From Candidatus Borrarchaeum weybense (GTDB lineage Archaea > Asgardarchaeota > Sifarchaeia > Borrarchaeales > Borrarchaeaceae): a stretch of DNA of 64,000 nucleotides. Under the pieces are notes generated by a model. That model saw only the letters and a program-made list of their open reading frames with translations, was not told where the DNA came from and made no database searches. Position 1 is the stretch's first letter. Each line of letters begins with the position of its first letter. Shown one piece after another: positions 39,173 to 48,473 of the stretch. The DNA is taken from positions 372,001 through 436,000 of the forward strand of contig JAHQJS010000007.1 in NCBI GenBank assembly GCA_019057385.1. Reading direction: 5' to 3'. The position numbers and the translations under genes are program-made.

Positions 39173-41038
39173 TCACATTTTAGGGGCTTTACTGTGCATT
39201 TTACATAAGTTATTGTCCATATCCCAACATTGCAAGCAAACCCAGCCCATGCATTCTGGGCAATAGTGAATTTCTTCAAAAATTTTCGATGCTCTAAGTT
39301 TTTCCAGTAATTTATCTTTCTCCTTTTGTGTAAGAAAAAAAGTTTGATCTGGAATCGTTTCCTTTTGCTTATAGAGATCTAATGCTTGCTGTAAATCTGT
39401 AGTTGCATGTCCATAGTCTCCTACTACAATTTTCGCTCCAAGTTTAATTCCATATGCTAACAGTTTTACCCATTTTCGCCATTCTTTATCGCGAATTTCA
39501 CCTATATGTTCTCCGTTGCAGCTACACGTAAAAATTAGCCGAAGCGTGTCCCTCAACTTTCCTGATATCACTTCTACGCGTGATGGAAGAGGAATTGTTT
39601 TCGCAATCTCACCAAGTTTTTCCCTAATAGCCATATCATGCTCTTCAATTCTTGAAATTGTTGTATGCAGTTTTTTAGCAATTTCATTAAGAAATCCGAC
39701 AATTAATTTTTCTGCTGGTGACAAAGCTGTTAGTTCTGCATCATTTCCTACCTTCTTGAGTAGGAGACCGAAAAATTCATGTTTTAAACTTTCACCAGAA
39801 AACTGTGCGTTATCCTCATTTACGTTTACTAAAGATAAGCCGCAGATCCTTTGAATTTCTTGAATGAGAACATCAAAATCTTCAACATTTTCTAGAACAA
39901 TAGTATTCTTTTTTAACGAATCTCTTGTACTTTCTTGCTGAAAGACATCTTGAGACACGAATTTCGGCTTTACAAACTGACACGCTTCAATAAACTTCCC
40001 AGGAACTTCTTTAATGATTCTATTATCCTGATAATCCCGGTAGAATAGAACTGCTCCAATCTTGCTGACTGTACAGATTCTAGGTCTTAAATAATAAATA
40101 GCTGTACGAGCTTCTCCTGGGCGAATTTTTTGAAGATAGACAAGACGACCTTCGGTTTGTGATCCTTCTGCACGTTTAAGATCAAGAATATCTTTCGGGT
40201 AATCCAGTTTAATATCCACGTCATGTATAACATATCGAGTATGATTCTCTACCCGAAAACCAAACTTGATAGTATCTCCCCATGGAACAAAACCCCGTTT
40301 CACAACAACTTCATTCTCTGTTTTCTCACAAATTAAAATCTTTGAAAATACCTCAGTGTCATCTTCTGAAACAATTACTTCTGTATCTGGAATGACATCA
40401 GGAAATGAATCAGAAGGAATTTCATTAGGTTTTGTGACTTCTTTTCTTTTTTGATCCAGTTCATGGAGTGCATGTTCTAGATTTTCTTTTGCACCCTTAT
40501 GATCGGGATTTATTTCTAAAGCTTTTTCATAGTAATAGATTGATCTGCTTAAATCTCCTAGATTTTGATATGCCTCTCCCATGTAATTCATAGCATTCTC
40601 AGATCTGTTATTGATTTTCAATGCTGCGTGAAAACACTCAATTGCCTCTTTATATTCCTCCATAGCCATCTTACACCAGCCTAAGTTGACCCAAGTATGC
40701 GCATCTTCTGATTTTAATTCCAGAACTTTGTCAAAACTTTCAATTGCCCATTTATACTTGCCCAATTCTTTGTATGCCATTCCCAAATTACGCCATCCCT
40801 CAATATTTTTAGGATAAAGATTTACGACTTCTTGAGCGCATTCAACAGCTTTCTTATAATTACCGATCATTCTATATGTGGCGCTTAGGGCATTCAAACC
40901 ATCAGCAAATTTGGGGGCAAGCTTTACAGCTATTTCGAAGTGTTCTTTGGCTTTTTTATAATTCTCTTGTGAAAAATGATACTTTCCGGTCCAAAAATAA
41001 TAATTTGCCTTTACAACATCAAGCATTTTTGGATACAC
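39173..41038 (-). CDS. TPR protein with Ig/appendage-like domain and C-terminal zinc-binding motif
   Basis: N-terminal TPRs; TIKFGFRVENHTRYVIHDVDIKLDYP...IRPGEARTAIYYLRP; C-terminal CPECMGWVCLQCWDMDNNLCKMH. Confidence 0.85.
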   Translation of the reverse strand: MYPKMLDVVKANYYFWTGKYHFSQENYKKAKEHFEIAVKLAPKFADGLNALSATYRMIGNYKKAVECAQEVVNLYPKNIEGWRNLGMAYKELGKYKWAIESFDKVLELKSEDAHTWVNLGWCKMAMEEYKEAIECFHAALKINNRSENAMNYMGEAYQNLGDLSRSIYYYEKALEINPDHKGAKENLEHALHELDQKRKEVTKPNEIPSDSFPDVIPDTEVIVSEDDTEVFSKILICEKTENEVVVKRGFVPWGDTIKFGFRVENHTRYVIHDVDIKLDYPKDILDLKRAEGSQTEGRLVYLQKIRPGEARTAIYYLRPRICTVSKIGAVLFYRDYQDNRIIKEVPGKFIEACQFVKPKFVSQDVFQQESTRDSLKKNTIVLENVEDFDVLIQEIQRICGLSLVNVNEDNAQFSGESLKHEFFGLLLKKVGNDAELTALSPAEKLIVGFLNEIAKKLHTTISRIEEHDMAIREKLGEIAKTIPLPSRVEVISGKLRDTLRLIFTCSCNGEHIGEIRDKEWRKWVKLLAYGIKLGAKIVVGDYGHATTDLQQALDLYKQKETIPDQTFFLTQKEKDKLLEKLRASKIFEEIHYCPECMGWVCLQCWDMDNNLCKMHSKAPKM

Positions 41039-41399
41039 TCCCCCAATAACCAGATTTCAACTCACGTAACATCTCATATTCTTGATATAAAATATCCTCT
41101 GAAGTTCTTGAAGTCTGCTTAGTTAAATACTACATTATTACTTATAAAACCCCATCAGCTTTCGGAAAATCTACAGCTAATCTTATATATGAAGGAAGCG
41201 TTTATATCTCAACCCGTGGGCGGGTTCTCAATACCAAGAAGAAAATACGTTAAATGTTCTAAAAACCGCTTTTTGACTAATACTGCACTTAAGCTAGGAG
41301 TGTGTGTACTAGTAACTGCGCAAGCAAGCACCAAAGCTTCAATGTGGTGATGAATTGAGTGAGTGTGAACGTTCATCACTTGCATCGAAGGGTCTCCCT

Positions 41400-41647
41400 A
41401 ATAGTTATATAGAAGGTATGAAGAAAATAGTAACAGTAATTGGAGGGATAATACACATACTTGTAGACATGGTGCATACTCCGATTGCATTAAATAAAAG
41501 CAGTACCTACGGGACGTAGGGATGTTAAGCCTGTGGAGACTAAATCCTCTACTGAGGCCGTGGAATACCTCAATAGTATCCCCTAGGTCATAGCAAGTTC
41601 GGGCGTCGAAGCAGGATGCCTCAACGCTTTAGCGTGAGGTAGTTCAC
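41400..41647 (+). pseudogene. Decayed tnpB 3' end plus right-end hairpin
   Basis: Out-of-frame pieces THTCRHGAYSDC (zinc ribbon) and AVPTGRRDVKPVETKSSTEAVEYLNSIP*; followed by GGATGCCTCAACGCTTTAGCGTGAGGTAGTTCAC. Confidence 0.65.
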
Positions 41648-41669
41648 TAAGATGGAAATGCTAGAAGAA

Positions 41670-41705
41670 GTCAATCACCCCTTAACAAGTTAAGGGGCTT
41701 GTTCC
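41670..41705. repeat. IS200/IS605-type end hairpin
   Basis: TCAATCACCCCTTAACAAGTTAAGGGGCTTGTTCCG. Confidence 0.6.
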
Positions 41706-42029
41706 GTGAGGAATAAGAGTAATTGGTTGATTAGCCTAAGAGAGGTCATGGTGGAAACAACATGACGGTATCTACGTTATCAGGAGAGTTAAAGAACGCA
41801 CCAAGGGATGCTTCTCTAGTCCCTTGCTCTGTAAACGGTGGTTTAAACAGAGAGGAAACTCTCAGTGATCATCGTATAGTACTGACTGATAACCTTGGCG
41901 AAGAGAACCTACTCCCTTGATGTTGGGAGCGACGGGACTTGCGAGTACCCGTCATTAAAACACCACCTGAGGTTAGGTATATCATCCCCTGTCTTCGTAG
42001 AAAGGGTTGTGTGAGCAACGCCCGGGATC

Positions 42030-42067
42030 AATTCCTCACCCCAACAAGTTGGGGGGTCTCCTTGAGG
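42030..42067. repeat. IS200/IS605-type end hairpin
   Basis: AATTCCTCACCCCAACAAGTTGGGGGGTCTCCTTGAGG. Confidence 0.65.
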
Positions 42068-42075
42068 TAATAATT

Positions 42076-42447
42076 ATGATGCCATTTCAAGAAATGATGG
42101 AACAGATGAAAAAACAAATCCGTGAAGGCATCAAACTAAAACGTCCTTCTCCTAATTCCATACAAATGTCAATTGATAAAAACATTGTGGATGAGAATAC
42201 AAGCTCTCAAATTCTGAATCTTGATGAGATGAAGAAAAACATAGGTGAAATCACAGGCAACCCTGAAGATTTGATTTCATTTGAAGCAGGCGATGATAAT
42301 ATTAAACTAGGTTTCAGTGGAGAGGAACCAGCTAATAAAGTGTTTCAGTTTCTAAACGAATTTCTTTACGGGGATATGTTAGATAAACTTATGAAGCCAT
42401 TTCTTGAAATGATGGAGCAGATGAAAAAGAGTTTTGGCGCTGAGTAA
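42076..42447 (+). CDS. Small uncharacterised acidic protein with a repeated terminal motif
   Basis: PFQEMMEQMKK at N-terminus and PFLEMMEQMKK at C-terminus; first 23 codons of the tracked ORF are the hairpin, so start at 42076. Confidence 0.65.
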   Translation: MMPFQEMMEQMKKQIREGIKLKRPSPNSIQMSIDKNIVDENTSSQILNLDEMKKNIGEITGNPEDLISFEAGDDNIKLGFSGEEPANKVFQFLNEFLYGDMLDKLMKPFLEMMEQMKKSFGAE

Positions 42448-42715
42448 TTCAATTAATAAGGTTAACAAGAAACTAACGATAAGTTATAGCCCATTTAATC
42501 TCTCTTTTTTTATCTTTAGTTTTCTATAATGTTCTTACTTACTTTATTCCAAAATAGTTGATTCTTATCGAAATTTTCAAACTGAAATCTCTTATAAAGA
42601 GATGTAACAGAAAAAAGATTTATAAATTTCACTTCAATGATTTTCAAAATAGTTTGTATTTAATTTACAAACTTCATTCTACCGAAAGAAGGTCCTGAAA
42701 AAGGATGAGTACCTT

Positions 42716-42838
42716 ATGGTGTCTGTTGGACCATTGGATTTAGGAATTAGCATTGGAATCATTATCGCTATTTATTTACTTCTTTTAAAGCGAAATGCAG
42801 ATTCTCTTGAACGTTTTATGTCCAAATTATATCTTTAG
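42716..42838 (+). CDS. Possible small single-TM protein
   Basis: MVSVGPLDLGISIGIIIAIYLLLLKRNADSLERFMSKLYL*; too short for the ORF track. Confidence 0.3.
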   Translation: MVSVGPLDLGISIGIIIAIYLLLLKRNADSLERFMSKLYL

Positions 42839-44213
42839 AAATCTTATTAATCGCGTCATCAATTTTATCAATGTTTTTCAGCAGCCGTTCTTTAGTAGGT
42901 TTTCTCCCTCTAATAGAAGTTCCCTGTGAATGCTTTAGTTTTTCCCTAAATTGCATCATCTGTTGTGTGACAGTTTCGGCTATAAAAACATCGCTCTCTG
43001 GGGTAACATTGATATTCTCAATTTTTTGCAATATAAGTATGAACTCATCGTCGATTTTTCCAATATCTGCGCTAGTATATTTTTTTGTTTTATCAATTGT
43101 TCTAAAAATCGTTTTTATTGTCTTGAAACCTATATCCTTAGACATTTCTGCAAAAAATTTATGACTTTCAATCAACTCGTATTCTAAGCTGGAATTCCCA
43201 ACGACAATAACGCAGAACTTGTTTTGTTTTAAAATCCGATTCATTTCTATCATGGAGCGGAGCATGGCTCCTAAATACTCGGAAAACAATCTAAATCTAT
43301 TATTAATAAAACGCGAATGTGCTCCTATTTCATGTTTTTTGAAGGCATTAAAATCCATATCTAACCAGAACATGTTATACATGTGTACTCGATAGTAATC
43401 TAGTGCGTTTACGTAAGGGGGAGAAGTAACTATCAAATCTATGGATTCAGATTCAACTTCTAGCTTTCTTGCATCACTATTCAAGACTAATACATTGGGT
43501 ATATTTTTCATAACTTTGGCAGTTTTCTTTAGTTCATTTTCCATATGAGCCACTTTTCTTAGAAATAAATCCTTCACATCAACGATTCCATGTTCTACTA
43601 ATGACCAAATGGTTGCAGATAAAGCTACTTGTCCGAGATCATATATATCAACAAATCCTTCTGCTCTAATCTCCAATAAAGTCTCCCGAATTGCTTCCAA
43701 TTGTGAAATGATCTTTCTATCGAAAAGTTTGCTAATCTTTCTGCGGGGCATGTTTCTTAATCTTTCATCAATTTGACTGTTATCTACATCCAATTTACTC
43801 TTTATGCTCGCAAGTCTTTCATTTAAATACAATAGTTCTTCTTTATTGATTAATGTTGTTTTTACTTTAGTAATTAGTGCTGCTAGAGGGTTGAAGTCAT
43901 TTCCAATAGAATGCCGGTTGTTTAAGAACGCTTCAACGAGGGTCGTGCCACATCCACAAAAGGGATCTGCGATTGTTTCCTTTTTTTTCGAAAATAATTT
44001 AAGAAATGTCAAAGGTATTTGAGGAATGAATCGAGCGGGATAAGAATGAAATTTATGGGTGAGATATTGTGTAGTAAAATCCTTAAAGTCCCACTCTATT
44101 TTATCCAGAATTTCTAATGATTCTGAACGACCATATTTTCTGTTAATTAGGTCTAAATACCCTTCGCAAGGTGTTTTTTTACCAAACATTGTCTGCCTGT
44201 CTAGTGTCATCAT
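42816..44213 (-). CDS. DNA methyltransferase, N4/N6 amino-type
   Basis: ADPFCGCGTTLVEAFLNNRHSIGNDFNPLA and LIVTSPPYVNALDYYRVH. Confidence 0.88.
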   Translation of the reverse strand: MMTLDRQTMFGKKTPCEGYLDLINRKYGRSESLEILDKIEWDFKDFTTQYLTHKFHSYPARFIPQIPLTFLKLFSKKKETIADPFCGCGTTLVEAFLNNRHSIGNDFNPLAALITKVKTTLINKEELLYLNERLASIKSKLDVDNSQIDERLRNMPRRKISKLFDRKIISQLEAIRETLLEIRAEGFVDIYDLGQVALSATIWSLVEHGIVDVKDLFLRKVAHMENELKKTAKVMKNIPNVLVLNSDARKLEVESESIDLIVTSPPYVNALDYYRVHMYNMFWLDMDFNAFKKHEIGAHSRFINNRFRLFSEYLGAMLRSMIEMNRILKQNKFCVIVVGNSSLEYELIESHKFFAEMSKDIGFKTIKTIFRTIDKTKKYTSADIGKIDDEFILILQKIENINVTPESDVFIAETVTQQMMQFREKLKHSQGTSIRGRKPTKERLLKNIDKIDDAINKISKDIIWT

Positions 44214-44440
44214 TATTCACGTACTTGCTATATATTCTATGTTATAAGAAATAATCATTATTAATACAACTGTACAAGAAGTCTACCGATGTATTCAATG
44301 ATTTTAGCTTATAATTTTGACTCTCTGTTTTTTAGAAACGAGATTATTTTAGCTCTCAAATAAACTGGGTTATATGAAAGAAAAAATAGAAACAAATTTC
44401 CCTTCGATTCCCTTTAATACAAAAGATTTTAGGCGAGACT

Positions 44441-46021
44441 TCATTTTATCTCTTCCCATAATGCCCTGCGGAGTACCTTACCTACACCTGTCATTGGGAG
44501 GTTGTCTCGAAATTCGATGATTTTGGGCACTTTAAAGTATGCTATTCTTTCTTTGCAGAATATTACAATTTCATTGTCAGTAGTGCTCTGTCCTTCTTTT
44601 AGTACAATATAGGCTTTAACCGTTTCTCCTCTGTATTCATCAGGAACGCCAATAACTGCTGCTGATTTTACTTTTGGATGCTCGTATAACACTTCTTCTA
44701 CATCTCTGGGGTATACCTTGTAACCAGCAACATTGATCATGTCCTTCTTCCTGCCTACAATTGCAAAGTATCCTTCTTTATCCATGGTCGCAATATCGCC
44801 CGTATGAAGTTCGCCGTTTACTATTGCGTTTTTTGTTTCTTCCGGTTTTTTCCAATAGCCTTTCATTACCATAGGACCGCTAACCAACAATTCTCCTCTC
44901 TCACCGACAGGTACATCATTTCCATTTTCGTCGGCAATTCTTGCAAAACAGTCAATAACTGGAATGCCTATTAAACCACCCTTTTTTCGTGCAACTGGGC
45001 TGGTATGAGTAACCGGAGCAGCCTCTGTGAGGCCGTAGCCTTCCAGAAGATTACATCCCGTCTTCTCAGAAAACTCTTTCATCAATTGAACGGGAAGAGG
45101 CGCACCACCAGAAAGCATAAAGCGAACTGAACTCAGATCATATTTTTCGAGTTCTGGATAGTTAAGGAGCGCAATGTACATTGTTGGCACACCCGGCATG
45201 AAAGTAAGTTTATAGTTGGAAATCGCCTCAAGCACCTGTCTGGGATGAAATTTCGGTATTAAAACTATTGTTCCTGCGCTGGAAAGTGATGCAGTCATAG
45301 CTACTGTGAAGCCGAAGATGTGGGTGAGAGGGAGGACAGCTATCGTGCGCACCTTCCCCTCTTCAAAATTGAACCACTTGGCGGTCACTAGGGCATTCGA
45401 CACGAGGTTTAAATTTGTGAGAAGGACACCTTTCGGTATACCGGTCGTCCCTCCTGTATATGCTAAAACGGCAATATCTTCTGCTTTGATATCAACTTTT
45501 GGAGGTTCTTCCTGTGTTGTAGCAAGCAACTCGTAAAAATTAAAGGTGTTTGGAACAGGTTCTTTTCCAATGACAACTATATTTTTTAGAGACGTTTCCT
45601 CTAGAATATTCTTCACAATAGGATATAGTCCATCCAAGACAACTATGGTTTCAGCTTCCGAATCCTTAAGCAAAAACTTTATTTCTTTTTCTCGATATGC
45701 CACATTACAGGGAATAGCTATTGCGCCAATCATGTTCACGGCAAAGAAACTGATGAGATAAGCGGGAAGATTAGGAAGATATAGCGCAACCCTGTCCGCG
45801 TATTTCACTCCAAGAGTATGGAAAACTGTAGCAAACTTCTTAATTTGTGTATAAAATTGGTCGTAACTTATGCTTTCATCTTGGAAGATGTATGCCGTAT
45901 TATTAGGAAATGCCTCTGCAGCGTCTTTCACCAATTGATAAAGTGGAATTTTTGGATATTCTAAAGTTAGAGGAACGTTAGTAGGCCAATATGCAATCCA
46001 TGGTTTTGTTGGCATTTTCAA
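44441..46021 (-). CDS. Acyl-CoA synthetase (AMP-forming)
   Basis: LAYTGGTTGIPKGVLLT, LLEGYGLTEAAPVTH, GELHTGDIATMDKEGYFAIVGRKKDMI. Confidence 0.95.
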   Translation of the reverse strand: MKMPTKPWIAYWPTNVPLTLEYPKIPLYQLVKDAAEAFPNNTAYIFQDESISYDQFYTQIKKFATVFHTLGVKYADRVALYLPNLPAYLISFFAVNMIGAIAIPCNVAYREKEIKFLLKDSEAETIVVLDGLYPIVKNILEETSLKNIVVIGKEPVPNTFNFYELLATTQEEPPKVDIKAEDIAVLAYTGGTTGIPKGVLLTNLNLVSNALVTAKWFNFEEGKVRTIAVLPLTHIFGFTVAMTASLSSAGTIVLIPKFHPRQVLEAISNYKLTFMPGVPTMYIALLNYPELEKYDLSSVRFMLSGGAPLPVQLMKEFSEKTGCNLLEGYGLTEAAPVTHTSPVARKKGGLIGIPVIDCFARIADENGNDVPVGERGELLVSGPMVMKGYWKKPEETKNAIVNGELHTGDIATMDKEGYFAIVGRKKDMINVAGYKVYPRDVEEVLYEHPKVKSAAVIGVPDEYRGETVKAYIVLKEGQSTTDNEIVIFCKERIAYFKVPKIIEFRDNLPMTGVGKVLRRALWEEIK

Positions 46022-46118
46022 TTCATCTGACTATATTTGTAGTATGCTTGTTTATGAGAAGTATATTTAAATTTAATCTAATATCAGTAGTCTTAGATCA
46101 AAAGTCACGTTAAGGAAA

Positions 46119-46162
46119 ATTCTACCTGAAAATAGGTTTTTCCAAAGTGTTTCAGGTAGAAT
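46119..46162. repeat. 13-bp perfect inverted repeat, 18-nt spacer
   Basis: ATTCTACCTGAAA ... TTTCAGGTAGAAT in a divergent intergenic region. Confidence 0.7.
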
Positions 46163-46316
46163 AAGCTGAAGAAACGATGATTGTCACCAAAGATGGACCT
46201 GAAATTAAAAAACGCTTTAGTTTATCACGTAGTTCAGAGAATCGCGATTTCTATAATGAGTACCAAAGATGCAAATGAGGTCAAATTAAAAAACTAATAG
46301 AAAAGGTCTAAAACTT

Positions 46317-47756
46317 ATGACCAAAATGCAATCACTTTTTTCTCTAACTAGAGATTTAAGGACACGTCTTTTTATCAGCGTCTTAATTGTGTATGTCTAC
46401 TTTATTAACGGCTTTAAGTCTATCAACGAAGGCTCGCATCTTGCTTTAACTATGGCGATCGTGGAAGAACGTTCGTTTAGAATTAACAAATATATGTTTT
46501 GGACGGGATGGGCAGACTATAGCGAGTATCCTCCAGGAAGTAGAAATTATTATTCAGATAAAGCACCCGGATTGAGTTTTTTGGGAATTCCTTTCTATCT
46601 TCTAGGCAAGTTCGTTGCGTATAGTATATTCGGAAAATATGAGTTTGTATTTATTAGAGGGACGTTAGCAAGCTTCATGGTTTTATGCAGCAGTATACTT
46701 ACTGCACTTAGCGTTGTGGTAATCTTTGAACTCTGTAAATTATTTGAAATCAGTGAAAAAACGAGCCTTCTCACAGCATTATCATATGCCTTTGGTACAA
46801 TAGCTTTTGTCTATGGAGTAACTTTTTTCGCGCATGGAACTTCTGCATTTTTACTAGTTTCTGCTGCATATCTCACAGTTCATTATTTTAAAAATGAAAG
46901 GAAAGATAATACAAAAGTATTTCTTGCTGGCCTCGCTTTAGGATATTCTGTTTGTGTAGAATACCAGAATATACTTGCACTACCTCCATTTCTCTTGTTT
47001 TATTTGTATAAACGAGAATTTAAGAACTTGATATTATTTCTATTTCCTTACTTGGCTTGTTTAGGAACATTAGCGTGGTATCACAATACCATATTCGGTA
47101 GTCCTTTCGCAACTCCTTATATGTATCAAGGCTTTTCTGGGGAAGTCCAAAGTGTTCATGCATTTTCATATCCCCTTCATCTTGGTTTGTGGGGTTTGCT
47201 GTTTGGCACCTCTCATGGCTTATTTTATCTTTCGCCTTTTCTTCTATTTGCAATATATGGCTTTGTATTGTTTTTTAGACGTTATCCAAATGAAGCTATT
47301 TGGTTTAGTTCAACATTTTTACTTATGTTGCTTTTGTTCTCTATACATATTGGTTGGTCTGGAGGCGGCGCTTATGGTCCAAGGTATTTATTGAGTGTCA
47401 TTCCTTTCCTTGTCATTCCTGTCGGAATACTTTTAGATACGCCTTCCATTGCGAAAAATCGCAAGTTTCAAATAATTTTCTTCAGTACTTTAGCTTACAG
47501 TATGTTTGCCATAGCAACTGGCGCTGTTACCAACCCAACTCCTCCTATGTGGCCTCAAAATCCGTTTTTAGAGTACAATCTTCCTCTTTTGATCGAAGGG
47601 AACTTAAATAGTTTATTTTTTAAATATTTTTCTCCATATACAGTTATTTTAGTACCATTATTGCTTCTCATCATTAATCTGCGACAATTTCATATACTTA
47701 AATTAAGAAATAGATTGCTTGACACAATTAACGCTTTTAGAAAGGCTCTACCATAA
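46317..47756 (+). CDS. Polytopic membrane protein, GT-C glycosyltransferase-like
   Basis: Many TM helices; NEGSHLALTMAIVEERSF...YYSDKAPGLSFLGIPFYLLG. Confidence 0.7.
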   Translation: MTKMQSLFSLTRDLRTRLFISVLIVYVYFINGFKSINEGSHLALTMAIVEERSFRINKYMFWTGWADYSEYPPGSRNYYSDKAPGLSFLGIPFYLLGKFVAYSIFGKYEFVFIRGTLASFMVLCSSILTALSVVVIFELCKLFEISEKTSLLTALSYAFGTIAFVYGVTFFAHGTSAFLLVSAAYLTVHYFKNERKDNTKVFLAGLALGYSVCVEYQNILALPPFLLFYLYKREFKNLILFLFPYLACLGTLAWYHNTIFGSPFATPYMYQGFSGEVQSVHAFSYPLHLGLWGLLFGTSHGLFYLSPFLLFAIYGFVLFFRRYPNEAIWFSSTFLLMLLLFSIHIGWSGGGAYGPRYLLSVIPFLVIPVGILLDTPSIAKNRKFQIIFFSTLAYSMFAIATGAVTNPTPPMWPQNPFLEYNLPLLIEGNLNSLFFKYFSPYTVILVPLLLLIINLRQFHILKLRNRLLDTINAFRKALP

Positions 47757-47858
47757 CATGGTTTCATTAAGCTTTTTTCTGAAAAAACAAAAGTAATGTC
47801 AGTTTATTTACTGATATTTATCTGCCCACAATTTCTATAAGGTTGGGAGGTTCTACAC

Positions 47859-48008
47859 TTGCTAGATGACATAGACCAAAAAATTATTGATCTCTTAAAA
47901 AAAGACTCCCGTACTTCCTTTGTAAAAATTGCTGATGAAGTCGGACTTTCAGAAACTGCAATTAGAAAGAGAATTAAAAACCTGCAAGAATCAAAAACCA
48001 TTAGATTA
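47859..48008 (+). pseudogene. 5' fragment of an Lrp/AsnC-type regulator
   Basis: MLDDIDQKIIDLLKKDSRTSFVKIADEVGLSETAIRKRIKNLQESKTIR then abrupt switch to unrelated sequence. Confidence 0.8.
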
Positions 48009-48009
48009 T

Positions 48010-48298
48010 TAATCATGTTCACGGCAAAGAAACTAATAAGATAGCCTTCGTGATTTGGAAGATATAGCGCAACCTTGTCCGTGAATTTCACTCCGAAAGT
48101 ATGGAGTGTTGTCGCAAATTTCTTAATTTGTGCATATAATTGGTCGTAACTTGTGCTTTTATTTTGGAAGATGTATGCCGTATTATTAGGAAACGCCTCT
48201 GCAGCGTCTTTCACCAATTGATAAAGTGGAACTTTTGGATAATTTAAGGTTAGTGGGACATTGGCTGCCCAATATTCTATCCATGGTTTTGTTGTCAT
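48010..48298 (-). pseudogene. 5' fragment of an acyl-CoA synthetase, duplicate of 45730-46021
   Basis: TTKPWIEYWAANVPLTLNYPKVPLYQLVKDAAEAFPNNTAYIFQNKSTSYDQLY closely matches the full gene. Confidence 0.88.
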
Positions 48299-48473
48299 TT
48301 ATTAACCTCTTAACTAACCTATGCAGAACTACATGTTTTAGGGAATTATATTTAAATTTTGATTAAAGATCATTTGATTGCGATGTATAATTATAAACTT
48401 TACCTAGAGGTACATCAAAATCCAATAATTACTTGAGAATTGATGGGGCGATTAAACCTAAGGACGTAGTACG

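Noticed and set aside
37912-39279. Long N-terminal extension of the TPR ORF (MKKFTIAQNAWAGFACNVG...)
   Set aside because: Out-of-frame reading of the upstream TPR/zinc protein's 3' end; start moved to 39099
41210-41240. Hairpin ACCCGTGGGCGGGT as possible CRISPR repeat
   Set aside because: Single copy, no spaced repeats; no CRISPR array or cas genes seen in the window
41740-42030. Considered RNase P RNA, SRP RNA, group II intron or tRNA for the GC-richer stretch
   Set aside because: None of the conserved core motifs were found; left as an unassigned interior of a possible non-autonomous element
46187-46295. Imperfect direct repeat ACCAAAGATG...AAATTAAAAAA
   Set aside because: Low-complexity, imperfect; insufficient support as a regulatory or mobile feature
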